The notes below the pieces were generated by a model. It was not told where the DNA came from and made no database searches. It was given only the letters and a program-made list of their open reading frames with translations. A stretch of DNA of 64,000 nt from Centroberyx gerrardi (taxonomy: Eukaryota; Chordata; Actinopteri; Beryciformes; Berycidae), in assembly GCF_048128805.1 (NCBI RefSeq), contig NC_135998.1, positions 7,592,656 through 7,656,655 of the forward strand. Direction: 5' to 3'. Below, piece after piece: positions 1 to 40,657 of the stretch. Within the stretch, counting starts at the first letter, position 1. The number at the start of each line of letters is the position of its first letter. The translations under genes and the position numbers were made by a program.

Positions 1-2387
1 AAGTGAAATGCAGTGGAGAGAAATGGGAGCTGGCCTCTCTGAATAGGATGTACTGACTCGGTAGGAATCAAGCAAAAGACCTGAAAGCTTTGGAGACACT
101 GAATAGAAAGGAGAAGGGATCCCCCGAATGCTCCGAACGTTGGGTGGAGGGACCCCGAAACTCTGGACCAAAGGGTGGAGGAACCTGGGATCTCTGGAGC
201 TGGTGTGAGGGAGGGACTTTATCTCGGGAAATTTCACAGAGGATCCTGAAAACTCTGGACAAAAGTCAGGGGAAGGACCTGGCACCTCTGGAAATAAGGC
301 GGAGGAGGGACTTTATGTCTCTGGGGGGGAAAAAAATGGTGGAGAATATGGGAATTTTACTGAGGGAACGAGGAGGAAAGAATCTGGTTTCTTTGAAGAA
401 AAGGAGGAGGGGAGGAATGACATCTCTAGGAGTGGAGGGAAATCTGGGCAACTTTTAGCAGGGTGGGGGGGTCGAAAAAGTTCTCCAATCTTCCATTAGG
501 AATGTGACAAATTCCACTGACTGTCTTTAGAGGGGATCTACTTGCACTTCCTGACATCTAGAAGAGGAGGATCAATTTAGAGATTTGGAATTGGAGAAGC
601 CCTTTAGCTCTTTAACCCTATGAGAAGATGATGGGGATGCACAATCTTCTAAAACCTTCACAACTCTTGATGTTATGTTGTTTGGCAGCTTTACTTTTAA
701 GCTTTCGGTCTCTCAGAGCCTTGGCAAGTAGTTTAGCCCTTTTTCACTCAAATGCACGTTATCCTTCACATAATGAGTACAAATATCCTTGTGGAGAGCC
801 ACAGACACATTAGGGCAAAGTATAGATTTTTGCATCGATAAGTTTCCCTTACCCACCACAACAGATAGTAGATAGTAGAGATGCTTGGTGAGTCCGGTTC
901 CAGTATCTGCCACCACTGCAAGGGCCTCAAGTCCTTTCTCAGGATTTAAATTATTAGACCTGGTGTGTATGATGATATGCAAATGCCTCTCTTGTGTATT
1001 TTCTGAGATTTTGCCAGGGTGCTGGGGGTTGCTGGACATCACATTTTCTATCGTTTGCACCAAAGAGATCCACTGAAATCGTGCAAAAAAAATGCATCTC
1101 AGTCAAAATTTGCATGGCTCATTGATGACATGAGAATTGAGCTGCTGTTTGAAATATCAGTTAGGGTGCTGAGCTCCGCAAACGTGGGAATAGGAGCAGA
1201 AGGGCAGGGGGCTTATCAGTGTCAGGAAGAGGAGTGGAAAGACTTGTGTGTGTGGAAGGAGGGAGAGGCTCGCCGGAAAGTGAGATCAGATGCACAAAGA
1301 GTAAATAAAAGAGTAAATATTTTCATACGCTGATGGTCTCATCTCTTGCAGTCTGACTCGCAGCGGGTTCTCATCATATTCGTCTTGTAATCTTCCATCC
1401 TTTTACATGAAAAACATCTTTGTGTCGGAGAGTTCATCGGTTAATTTGCATTCCCAGTGATGTAGGTCTATCAACTTTTCTTTTAAACCGCTTTAATGAG
1501 AGTTTTGAGTTATTCTTCAATCGGCGGATCTGGTCCAGTAGATGTAAAATCCTTTTACTTGAGAGGGAGCCACTGAATTTCCTTCCTTCCAAGTCTAACT
1601 CTGGCAGGTCATAAGTACAGTATCCTCTGATTGACTGCAGAAAGCATTAGAGCTGACATTTTCTTATATTGATTTATTGTATATACTGAGTTACATCCTC
1701 ATTTTCAGTGACAGTGAGCATAGAAGGTACAGCCTTCTCAGAAGTTGTGAATAACCCTTTAAAGTGAACTTTGGTAGTACCTTGGGTTGTGTAGCTTCCT
1801 GGACATGATATAACCCCAAAATCTGCAATTCTCTGTTTTCTGCTGCTCTGGGGCTCCGGTAGAGACGAGAATTGGAGAATTGTATTTTTTTCTCTCTCCG
1901 AGTCCATTCACTGCCATTGTATGGAGGAACAGGTCTCAAAATCGAACCCCAAAATTCTTCTGGCCGGATTTTGGTGTTCAAACTGAAAGGTTTAATAAAC
2001 AAAGAAAGTGATGATTTGTATAAAAAAATGAGCTAGAAGTGTGATTTTGAGACTTGTTTTGCGATATAATGGCAGTGAATGGAGAGAGAAAAAAACAATT
2101 CTCCAATCGTCTCTACTGGAGCAACAGTAACAGAGAATCGCTGATTTTAGGGTTATATCATGGCTAGGAAGTTACACAACCCAAGGCACTACCAAAGTTC
2201 ACCATCACTTTAAGTTTCTATTGGAATTGAAGAAAAAGTTTTGAATGTGGTTCTTTACCTTGGACCATAACTGTGCCCTTGAAAAGCAGGGTTTTGATAA
2301 AATGTCATGGGAGTAATACTCATGTCTAACCCTTCTCTATTTCTTTTTTCCCTCTCTTTCTCTCTCCGTCTCTCCATCCAACTCTAG
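1..2387. other. Upstream flank of phf24 coding exons
   Basis: No gene is recognised. Positions 105-480 are purine-rich and loosely repetitive (recurring GGA/CTCTGGA phrases), which leaves long but uninformative open frames on both strands. Positions 713-1063 on the minus strand hold a 116-codon open frame discussed in the findings. Positions 1757-2214 hold a foldback element. The last 60 bases are a strong pyrimidine tract ending in CTCTAG, the acceptor for the first coding exon of phf24. The non-coding 5' exon and promoter of that gene must therefore lie upstream, either in this stretch or outside the window. Confidence 0.5.
1757..2214. mobile_element. Foldback (MITE-like) element upstream of phf24
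   Basis: The two ends are inverted copies over roughly 180 bases each. The left arm begins CTTTAAAGTGAACTTTGGTA and the right arm ends with a close reverse complement at 2190-2214. Blocks around 1800-1830 (ATGATATAACCC), 1870-1890 (GAGAATTG) and 1900-1920 (TTCACTGCCATT) recur inverted at 2060-2165. No open reading frame spans it. This fits a non-autonomous DNA transposon that folds into a hairpin. Superfamily is not assigned and no target duplication was identified. Confidence 0.6.
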
Positions 2388-2389
2388 CC

Positions 2390-31144
<28,755 letters not shown>

Positions 31145-32640
31145 TCCCCAGGGTCCTCGACTGGACCCCGGCAGAGAGAGAGAGAGAAAGAGAGAGGGAG
31201 GGAGAGGGAGGGAAGGTGTCCCTTATGTCCTGTGGATGAGAGGAGGAAGATAGACCCCCTTCACACCGTGAGGAAAGGAGCTGAGCGGACTGGACGAAGT
31301 ATATCACTCAGAGACAGCAGATCAAGCCATCGACAGAATCTCTCCTCCTCTGCGTCACCTCAACACCCGACACTGACAACACACACTGACTGACACACCG
31401 ACGAAACAAGTGACAGCTGTCTGACAAGTCCCAACCGAAAAAAAAACCTGATGGCTTCAAACAAGTGTGAGAGATAGGACGAGGAAGACAACCACCCACT
31501 CACAACTAGTCAGTCAGTGATATTTTGAAGGCTTTGAGTGTACAGATCATGCACACATTCAGATGAGATCCTACAGTAGGATGCTCACACTCCCTTTAAA
31601 TGACAAACACTACACTCTCTGTTCCTCCCGCTACATATTTCACCTCTCCATGGATGATGCAGTTATGCAGTTAGATTAGTGTGACAGGCTGCTACTCTTT
31701 CAATTATTCATTGGTTTGTTTGGACCTCATCACATCGTAATAAGTCCACTCTCCTTTAATGGGATTGTATTATTTGCCATCGAAATTGTTAATCATACTA
31801 AACAGAGGCACATGCAAATTCATTACTGGTACTGTTTGATGAGTGGATAGACTTCTGGGAGGAGATTAACCCTGCAACTGCCATTATCAGCACATATACC
31901 AAACAGGAATGAAAGCTATCTGCGTACATAATATTATACGAGACCTGCTATACGTACAAGTATAAATGAAATAAATTATTATGCATTAAAAAGCTGTATT
32001 TATTCCTGTATCCTCTGACTTATCCTCTGTTTTCCCCATTCTCATCCAAGAATCGATGTTCTTATGAAGTACTAACTGTGACAAAAGGATGTGAACGTTA
32101 ATGAAAGCTAACCCAGTAACTGACTTGTATATACTGCCATATAGTACATTTTGTTCCTGTTGTGCTCTCAAAACTGCACTTTGACAAGGTGGAAACATCT
32201 GCTACTGTTCTGGTGTCATTATTTGCACTGTGGGAATGAGATACGGTTGGACTACTCTGTGTGTGACGTAATCACTGTAACGAAAATACTGGAAGAAAAT
32301 GGGAGGAGATCTGGCCCCACACATTTGCCCTTCATTAATTTGCATAAGCACTGCTTTAGAATTGTTATGGAAAACATAGCGGCGATTATTATATAACGTT
32401 ACAGTTCATACAACACGTTAATTGCACATGAAACTGCCTCTTTTATAGGATCACGAGAAACTTCGCAGTTAGCATTGATTTAAATGGGCCTAACAGGTAG
32501 AACATCATGTAGTGTTTATGCCATGTAATGAAGGTTCTGTGCCGGGTTCTCTTACTGGAAAACGTATGACAATGACATGAATCTTGATAGTGTGAGGAAT
32601 ATGTGACAGTGCTGAAATAAATGCATGGCATTTACTCTCC
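31145..32640 (+). other. Probable phf24 3' UTR
   Basis: No coding signal follows the stop. An AATAAA at 31970-31975 and a second at 32616-32621 are candidate polyadenylation signals. The second is followed within 30-45 bases by a T/G-rich stretch around 32650 (GGGTGTGTGTCTTTT), so it is the better terminal signal and would give a 3' UTR of about 1.5 kb. GA-rich tracts lie at 31170-31215. This is inferred from signals only; no transcript evidence was available. Confidence 0.5.
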
Positions 32641-33141
32641 TTCTTGAGGATCTTGGGTGTGTGTCTTTTCTACGTGTTTATTTTAGTGTGTGAGCAAAGA
32701 TCATGTTTATTTATATATGCAAAAAAATATATATATATATATTAAGCAGTTAGCAGTTTGTCCCTGTCTATTTCCACTGTCTGGCATAATAAATGCCGTC
32801 ATATAACAGTTGTAACATGAAGTTAGACTACGCAGGCGGGCTATACATTGTATGGAGTCTAGTCTAGTTTATTTATGAAGCCCTTTATCACAGTCAAGTC
32901 TCAAAGGGCTTTACATACCATCAATACTACATCGTACATATACATACTACATATATACACATCATATACATCCTATACTACGTCATATACATAGTTCATA
33001 TACATCGTTTACTACATCATAAACATACAATACATCATTTACTACATCATTATATACATATTTCATATACATAGTTTATTAGGCTACATCATATACATAT
33101 TATACATTATATAGCCTACTATATCATATACCATACTATAC

Positions 33142-33622
33142 CAGAGATGGAAAGTAACTAAGTACATTAACTCAAGTACTGTGCTTAAGCACTTTACTTG
33201 AGTATTTCCATTTTGTGAGACTTTATACTTTTCCTCCACTACATTTCAGAGGGAAATCTTGTACTTTTTCCTCCACTACATTTATCTGACAGCTGGAGTT
33301 ACTAGTTACTTTGCAGAATAAGGTTTTCCATGCAAAACATACAATAAGCTCATAAAATATGTTGCATTGTTAGAGTTTAAACTCCCCAACAGTACGACAA
33401 CATTAAAATACTTCTTACAGGTTAATGCATCAACAATTTAACACTCTGAAAGAATGAGGACTTTTACTTTTGATACTTAAGTACATTTTACTGCTAATAC
33501 TTCTATACTTTTATTGAAGCAAACTTTTGAATGTAGAACTTTTACTTTTACTGAAGTATTTTTCCATTATGGTATTGCTGCTTTTACTTAAGTAAAGGAT
33601 TTGAGTACTTCTCCAACCACTG
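33142..33622. mobile_element. hAT-type MITE (tACTTaAGTA family) with target duplication
   Basis: 481 bases, ends CAGAGATGGAAAGTAAC and (inward from the right) CAGTGGTTGGAGAAGTACTC. Flanks TACTATAC (33134-33141) and TACTACAC (33623-33630) agree at 7 of 8 positions. No frame is present. The interior shares long blocks with 54633-55180, for example ATGTTGCATTGTTAGAGTTT. Confidence 0.82.
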
Positions 33623-33640
33623 TACTACACACAAACACAC

Positions 33641-33790
33641 TCACACCTATGGGCAATTTTGACCTGCATGTCTTTGGACTGTGGGAGAAAATCCACGCGA
33701 ACACGGGGAGAAAGGGCCGGGGCGGAGACTCAAACCCATGACCTTCTTGCTGTGAGGCGACAGTACTAACCGCTCAGCCACTGAGTGTGG
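33641..33790 (-). mobile_element. tRNA-derived SINE-like head
   Basis: On the minus strand, the A-box-like TGGCTGAGCGG (33770-33780) and B-box-like GTTTGAGTC (33727-33735) have tRNA-like spacing. They sit in the common fish phrase CTCACAGCAAGAAGGTCATG, followed by TTTTCTCCCACAGTCC. A CA repeat (33809-33832) lies just upstream of it. It is a fragment without a defined tail. Confidence 0.65.
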
Positions 33791-34314
33791 AGGACTCTCC
33801 TTGAAAAACACACACACACACACACACACACATAATCTCCAACACATTATGTCGTCAAGAGGGTCACATAGCTCAGGGACGGCCAGAAGTGGCAACCATG
33901 GAGCTGGAGTGTCTTACTCAAGCGCACATCAAGAGGGACGGACTCAAATGGATATCTGAGTCTCATGGGGACTGAACCTTTAACCTTCAATTAAAATAAA
34001 AGGGATGGACTCATACCACCTGGTTACCTTAACACTGAGGGGTTTGCCAGAGGGCTTTGGACAAAAACAATTGGAGTGCTTATTCTTACAGACGCCCCTC
34101 TGAGGTTTGTCAGGCTTGAGGAAGCATAACCGGCCCAAATAATCACTGGCGTAAGGAAAACATACCTGTGGTAGTACAACTCTAACAGAGTAGCTTTAAA
34201 CCCCTTGCCACCCCTAAGGCTTTTGTTACTTTGTTCTCTGTTAGTAAAAGAAAGAGTAGCCCAGAGTCCCGGAGTAGCTTCTCCACAAATGTTAAACTGA
34301 AGGTCAGACTTGAA

Positions 34315-34362
34315 GTGAGAGAGAGGGAGGGAGAGAGGGAGAGAGAGAGAGAGAGTGAGAGA

Positions 34363-34414
<52 letters not shown>

Positions 34415-34485
34415 ACAAGACACACCCAGACATAGCCTTCTGAGAAAAAATTAGAAATAGGGATAAAGAGAGCGAGATAAAGAGC

Positions 34486-34517
<32 letters not shown>

Positions 34518-34560
34518 TAAAGAGCGCACGCGCGCAAGAGAGAGAGAGAGAGAGAGTCAG
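34315..34560. repeat. (GA)n-rich microsatellite
   Basis: Impure GA runs interrupted by GGGA, AAAG and CGCGCG (34526-34535). All open frames on both strands here are repeat artefacts. Confidence 0.95.
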
Positions 34561-34567
34561 AGAGAGA

Positions 34568-34819
34568 TGATGTATAACTCTGTAAATGACCTATATGTAT
34601 AACTATTTTGTTGTATTTTTTTTTGTACCATTTTGTTATTATTTGCTATTTTGTTAATCTATAATATTGCATCTTAAGTTTCATTTTCTCTGTTTCTTTG
34701 CTTCCCTTTTGCATTTTAATGTATGACATGACACATTGTATGACTATAGAGTCCATACTGCTTTGGCAACATTGTATCCTAACAGTCATGCCAATAAAGC
34801 TTATTTTAATTGAATTGAC
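34568..34819 (+). mobile_element. LINE 3' tail embedded in GA repeats
   Basis: About 250 bases ending ATGCCAATAAAGCTTATTTT lie between two GA tracts (34535-34565 and 34820-34855). Related ends occur at about 38408-38440 (plus) and 56618-56690 (minus, TTTATTGGCAGGAATCAAG). All are 5'-truncated remnants of one LINE family. Confidence 0.55.
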
Positions 34820-34855
<36 letters not shown>

Positions 34856-35889
34856 CTTCTAGATGAGGATGTTACATAATTGTTTCATAACAGATTGAGT
34901 GATGGCGCTCTTGACCAGGTTAATTGGTACATTAAAAGCTGAGTGAATTGTGAAACTTGAGCTCTGAATTAGTCCAAGGCTGCTCCATCCAAATCTGTAA
35001 CGAGAAGAGAAACATTCTCATGCAGCCTTCACTTAACTCAGGCTACTCACCTTATGTTCAAGTATCTGTCTACCTAGAAAGGTCCATCAGACAAGATTTA
35101 TCTGAAATGCTTTTGAAAGATGACTTTTTTTTCTGTTCCATTTCTGTACAAAGTTCCTCATTTCTCATTCCTGTATGCTCATTAGGCGGCCGTCAAGAAA
35201 ACAGCGCAATTTGATTACAGGCCATGTCTTGTAAACAGGAATACAAAAAGCAGGAAGAGGCAGAAAAAGAATTGAATCTTCTATTACAAATGAATGGCAG
35301 GGGCGTCTTGGTGGCTCTAGGGCTGGGATTTTTTTGCATGTCATCCCTCTCTCTCTACACAATCTTTCCTGCCTCTCTTCACTATACACTAGCTAATGAA
35401 GGCAAAAATGCCAAAAAAAACAGCCTTAAAAAAACCAACAAAACAAAACAAATGAATGGGAGTATAGCAGACGAAAAAAGAAGACCCAGAAAAATCGCAT
35501 CCCTGTTTCTTTTTATATCACCTTAACTGACATTGACAATATGCTATAACAAGTAAAAGCTGAAAAAGTTTTTCACCCCAATTTATACTGAGTGCTCACA
35601 ATACTTGGAACAGCTTCCTACACAGTGCAGTTGCCCTCCTTTTGCACAATCCATGTCTCTGTTGTGTCAAGGCTTAACGATTTTTCCTTTAACCCTGTCT
35701 CCTCCCCATCATCTGGATCTGCCCTTCATGACTGAAGTGGACTAATAACAGAAAGTGAAATTGTGGAGGAAATTAGATTATTATACTATTCTATTATGTC
35801 TTTAATATCTGTACTGTACTCTCTTTGTATTATTATGAGAGCTCATCTCTGTGTGGATATTTACAAACTGCTGTTCAGCACATCTCTCA

Positions 35890-36303
35890 TGCCTTTGACC
35901 TGACCTGAGACAGATAAGACTGGCCATTCTATTCATCATGTATTAAGCATGATACCATTTATCAGTTGAATGCTGTCTCTGTCTAATTTTCCATTCTCCA
36001 CCAGTTTGAGATAAACAAATGTTCTGACCAGAGAAGGCCTTGAGTATCCGGTTGGAACTGGATTTTGTTATGCACAGATGCACCCTAATCGCATAATGTT
36101 TCAAGTATAAGAATGTGTCGGACCACTCATGACTCAGCCGTTTCTACTACATGATTATAAAAAGGGTGGACAAAACACATTGGTTTGCTCTTTGTCTCAC
36201 ACATTCGTTGGGTGGGCATTGCGCCTTGCTTGCAAGCAATAAAGATAACAGAAGGACAACTTCTCATCCCCAAGTCTCTTTATTACAGAAAACTTCCACC
36301 ACA
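35890..36303 (+). other. LTR-like segment (possible solo LTR)
   Basis: A TATA box (TATAAAA, 36156-36162) is followed 75-80 bases later by a polyadenylation signal (AATAAA, 36238-36243), then a stretch ending in CCACCACA. This order and spacing is that of the U3-R-U5 parts of a retroviral-type LTR. The exact left limit, a matching second LTR, gag/pol frames and a target duplication were not found. A short host promoter is an alternative. Confidence 0.35.
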
Positions 36304-36934
36304 GAAATCAATAACCTAATTGATCATAGCTTTCACCTGTATTTACCGAGTGTGTGCATTTCATAGAAAGAACAGGTAGTCTGAATATTCTGTACAATCA
36401 ATCAATGTATGTTTTTTGTATGTTACATGTTGCTGCGGTTTTGCACAGACTTATCACTAAAGTGCAGTTGTGTGCTGGTGTTGTTTGTGCACATCTTGAG
36501 CACAAAGATTTCAATCAACTCCCCATAGGACCAGACGCCATCCAATCAACAGCATCGATCCAATCAACAACATCGATTCAATCATCATTTAGACCAAGTG
36601 AATCTAAACTTCTACTAGTCCAAAACAAATCCTGATGTGAGGGCAATTAACCAATCAAGCTTTCAACCGTGGGGTGTGTACCAAATTTTGATTGCCAAAA
36701 TAAACTGACATAATTTTTCTAAATTCCTGTAGATGTAGCCAAGCCGTTTTCAGCAATTATCCACAGCGGCCTCGCTGTTACGGTTTGACACACATCAGAA
36801 CGACAGCGGGGTCATACTGTTCAATAATGGCAAGTGTAGTCAGGTCAAATTAAAGTGCTTTAACAAAACAGGTTGTCATAAAGTGCTTCACAAAGGAACA
36901 AAGCACATAAAAAAAGAAAAGCTTGTGTGTGTGG

Positions 36935-37312
36935 CACTGTAAAAAACACCCATTTTAACAAGTCATTTAGTCTCATATTCAGCCTTCAAATCTTATTTTT
37001 CTTAAAGCAAGAGAAAAATTGGTGAGGTGAGGATGAGGTGAGAAAACTCCACTTGTTTCCAATGCAACTTCAGGAATTTTCTAGAAATGAATGTCAGTAT
37101 CTTGAAACAAGTCAGAATAAGGCAGATCACTGCACTACTACCAAGAAAACAACACGATTCTACAAAATTCTTGAAACAAATTGATTTGCATTGGAAACCA
37201 GTGAAATTATCAAACCCCACTGGCAGAATTGTTCACTTGTTTTAAGAAAAGTACGATTTTAGCACTCAATAACAGACTAAATGACCTGTTAAGATGGAGA
37301 TTTTTTGCAGTG
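36935..37312. mobile_element. Foldback element family A, copy 4
   Basis: Ends CACTGTAAAAAACACCCATT / GGAGATTTTTTGCAGTG. The arms match along most of their 180 bases; CCACTTGTTTCCAATGCAA in the left faces TTTGCATTGGAAACCAGTG in the right. Short TGTG-rich flanks prevent a clear call of the target duplication. Confidence 0.82.
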
Positions 37313-37885
37313 TGCATGTGCGTGCCAGGGCAACAAGTGAAAATGTGCGTTTGTGAATCATCACCAGCTCATGGAAAGGTTATCCAGCTTGTCCCGCAGA
37401 GAGCGTGTCAGGTCCGGCTGCTGGCTGAGGTGCGCCGGTGGGGCCGATGGGTAAAGCTCAACAGGGATGAGTAATGGTGAACAGCACGGCGATGGTCCGG
37501 GCGTCGGGGGAGCGGGTGGCGTCGCCAGACCCCCGGCCGGCTGCCTAATGGAGCCACGCTGAAATGTCATCACATCAGTCACGTTGCGATGTTCGTCAGC
37601 AGGCCTTTTATCCAGAGGAGCCGCCCTGGGATTTCTGCTGAGGCTGTCAGACCTCTGCGGGTCTCTGTGGGCTTTTTGGGCAGAGAGAGAAATTCCATCA
37701 AAACGGACATTCAGGTTGTTAATACGAAAAAGCAGAAAGTTTCCTAATATCTCTAAGGTAGTTATTTTGAGTTTTGAGTAATTAATGAGCGCTCAATGTT
37801 AAGGGCAATGCAGTCCAAAGGCAGAATCAAACTGTATTCTCTGAGATGGTTGAAAGAAATTGTATAACATATACTTTCTGCATGC

Positions 37886-37916
<31 letters not shown>

Positions 37917-38019
37917 AAGATAGCCTAGTCCATAGTTAGATAGATAGGCAGATAGTACATGGATAGACAGATAGATAGATAGACAGTAGATAGACAGAGA
38001 AATAGATAGATTGATGGGT

Positions 38020-38071
<52 letters not shown>

Positions 38072-38122
38072 GAAATAGATAGACAGACAGTGCATAGATA
38101 GATAGATAGATAGATAGATAGG

Positions 38123-38154
<32 letters not shown>

Positions 38155-38193
38155 CAGACAGTAGATAGACAGAGAAATAGATAGGTTGATGGG

Positions 38194-38242
<49 letters not shown>

Positions 38243-38329
38243 TGATCGAGAAATAGATAGATAGACAGACAGTACATAGATAGATAGATAGATAGATAGA
38301 TAGGTAGGTAGATAGATAGATAGATAGTT
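37886..38329. repeat. (GATA)n array with higher-order structure
   Basis: GATA/GACA units extend over about 440 bases. Interruptions recur: GACAGAGAAATAGATAG plus TTGATGGGTA is found at about 37990-38022 and again at about 38165-38197, and AGACAGACAGT...CATAGA at about 38083-38097 and 38265-38279. The larger period is about 175 bases. The minus-strand YLSI frames are artefacts. Confidence 0.95.
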
Positions 38330-39889
38330 TCATTTTCTGAAATGTTGGTTAATTGAGGATTCATTTCTTGTTTCATGCTTTGGAAATATTGTTTGTTTTT
38401 TTGTTTTGTCATGCCAGTAAAGCACATTGAATTGAAATTGACTGATAGAGACATGATAGAGGATAGGGAAGGATAGAGAAAGATAGAAGGGTGGTATGTG
38501 TAAAGGATAGAGGGGGTATGTGTAAATGATTATATATTCATACACATAATGTCTTATCCTTGGCACAAGAATTGCCCAGTCACACCAATAATATTGGATG
38601 AAATAGCTACAGGACACAGAGGCTTTGGAAGGCACAAATACATCCTGCTATGATCCAAGGATTTACCCTCTTCCAACCTGCAGGTGCAGGTTCTGCCGCT
38701 GCCAACTGATCTCCAGTCCTCAAAACACATGCAACTCCCAGCATCCCATACCAGCCGACTCCATATCTCTCTGACCAAAAATCCATTTTTACACCCACCC
38801 ACGCAAGCAAAACATCACATCCCACCTCCGCCGGCCCCGGCCACCTCCTTCCTCGGAGCCCACTCAGTCTCTGCGGCCGGTGCGAGCCGAAGGCAGCCGT
38901 CTGGTTCCAGGGCAAATCAGTCTAACATGCCTCGCTCTTGTTTTCTCAGAGCTCTTTTGATGAAACATTGAAGTGCTCCGGTGAAAGCGTTGTACAGTGT
39001 TGCATGGCACACACCTCCTCGTTTTCCCACTCGCTCCCACACCACCTGCACAACAACAAGCAGCACACACACACAGTTTGCTGTCATCGCTTTCAAAAGA
39101 GCATTTTCATGGAAACAAAGTCGCCTGGCATCCTCATGAGGAGAGACCAAGGGTGTAATCTGGATGTTACAGGGCATAAAGGTCGCAGAGGGGGGAAAAA
39201 CATTTTTCTTCTGTAATTGAAAACCCTGTCTGGACCGACTTCTGAATGCTGCAATCAGCTGTGGCCATGCCTGTTATTCAGGGCTGTGTCTGCTGTGACA
39301 GTCCCGATAATAGGGCCTTGTGAAATGTAATTCTTCTGTTTTTAGACGGTTCGGTTGCATCCAGCCTCCCATCAGTTCACACATCTCTGCTGGACAGTTT
39401 TTATTCCTCATTACGTGCCAAGGCCTCTAGCCCCGGCTGCCCCCCCTGTGTCCCGAGGATGCTGGAGTGTTGTTTATTTCGGGGAGAGGGGGGGAGGGGG
39501 GGGTCGTTAGGCCTATTGGATGTGTGTCTGCCTTTGAGCATAAGAAAATTGGGCTAATCGGGGAATGCTGGTATAACGACGTAGAAAGCTTAAGGGGACA
39601 AAACAGAGATGGAAACATATTCTCCAGCTTTTGCTACAGAAATCCATATTACTGCTGACAGACGATCAGACATGACTGTATGGCCAGAGGGAAGGTTGGT
39701 GAAATAACTATAAATACTGGGAACTAAGGATATGTACTTGTAATCCTATAGCAAATTCTGACATAGGGATTGAACTATCATCAAAGCTGAGAATGTAACT
39801 TGTGACCTCCTAGAAACTATACGTTTTTTTAAACCGCTTCACTGATTGCAAAACTTTCAATATAGTGAAATTAGGAGCTATGTCATTTA

Positions 39890-40235
39890 GACAGACTGTT
39901 CTGTCTGAAATTCAGATTAATAAAAAAAACAAAAACGAAAAAGAAACCATACTAAGTGTCAACAAAAGGAAAAACATATCAATAAAAAATAAACAATAAA
40001 TAAATAAATACTTGAATGAAATTAAATCCATTTAAATTAGATTAGATTAAATTACATTAATTTAAATTGAATTAAAAACGTATCTATTTATTGTCTCAAT
40101 ATAGTATATCTGGAATTCAGATTATAATACTAATACTAATACTAATACTAATAATACTACTAATAATAATGAAAATAATGAAACCATACTAAATAAGTGT
40201 CAACAAAAGGGCAAACATCAATAAAAAACAAAAAC
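39890..40235. repeat. Local duplication of an AT-rich block
   Basis: The phrase GAAACCATACTAA..GTGTCAACAAAAGG at about 39945-39970 and the preceding GAAATTCAGATTA recur at about 40110-40215 with ACTAAT and ATAAAT microsatellites inserted between. It looks like a tandem duplication with later microsatellite growth. Confidence 0.6.
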
Positions 40236-40524
40236 AGTATGACTCAATATATGTGAAAAGAGCTGTATTTTCCTAAATATTCTAAGTTTGACCTTGAGCC
40301 ACACTGCCATCTCGTGTTCAACATGTGAAGTTACACAACAGAGACCAATCATGACACGACGGTACAGCACGGCAACATTTACATAATTATGCTGACTAGT
40401 AATTATAAACTGTTTAAATGATAATAGGTATAGCTGAGAAAATTATATATTCGCTTGTGCCTTGATTCAAACACGTTATTGTCTCCAGTAATATAAATAA
40501 AGTGGCAGTTTCATTCATTCTCCC

Positions 40525-40657
40525 GTTAGACCTACTACGCATGCGCCGACCGGGGGGCGGGGTTCGTTTAGAGCAATCGAATGTTTTGTTTTCTGGACTG
40601 GCTGAAAATGACGAGCTAACACACACTGATACGACACTACCTAGAAACTCGTCTCAG
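40525..40657 (+). promoter_or_regulatory. prkab1 promoter and non-coding first exon
   Basis: An NRF-1-like site CGCATGCGCC (40539-40548) and a GC box GGGGGGCGGGGTT (40552-40564) lie in the only CpG-rich patch of the area. A candidate first exon ends at CTCAG|GTAAAT (40657/40658), 1035 bases before the acceptor of the coding exon. There is no TATA box. This is the layout of a TATA-less housekeeping promoter. The start site itself was not determined. Confidence 0.55.

Larger units (their letters stand above)
32641..40500. other. Intergenic region between phf24 and prkab1
   Basis: No gene is recognised in nearly 8 kb. It holds an AT/TACATA-type tract (32930-33130), a hAT MITE (33142-33622), a SINE head (33641-33790), GA repeats with an embedded LINE tail (34315-34855), an LTR-like segment (about 35890-36303), foldback copy 4 (36935-37312), a GATA array (37886-38329) and a tandem duplicated AT-rich block (39890-40235). 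Confidence 0.6.

Noticed and set aside
90..458. 122-codon plus-strand frame at the window start
   Set aside because: It results from purine-rich, repetitive sequence (few stops) and shows no domain-like pattern.
33641..33790. Functional tRNA gene
   Set aside because: A- and B-box-like words are present but no cloverleaf or terminator; it fits a SINE head.
34024..34529. Leu-Ser-rich minus-strand and Arg-Glu plus-strand frames
   Set aside because: These are translations of the GA repeats.
37827..38454. Long Tyr-Leu-Ser-Ile frames on the minus strand
   Set aside because: These are translations of the GATA array.
38684..39216. Overlapping frames of 92-102 codons on both strands
   Set aside because: Frames overlap on both strands without splice context or homology; the stretch is merely GC-richer than the surroundings.
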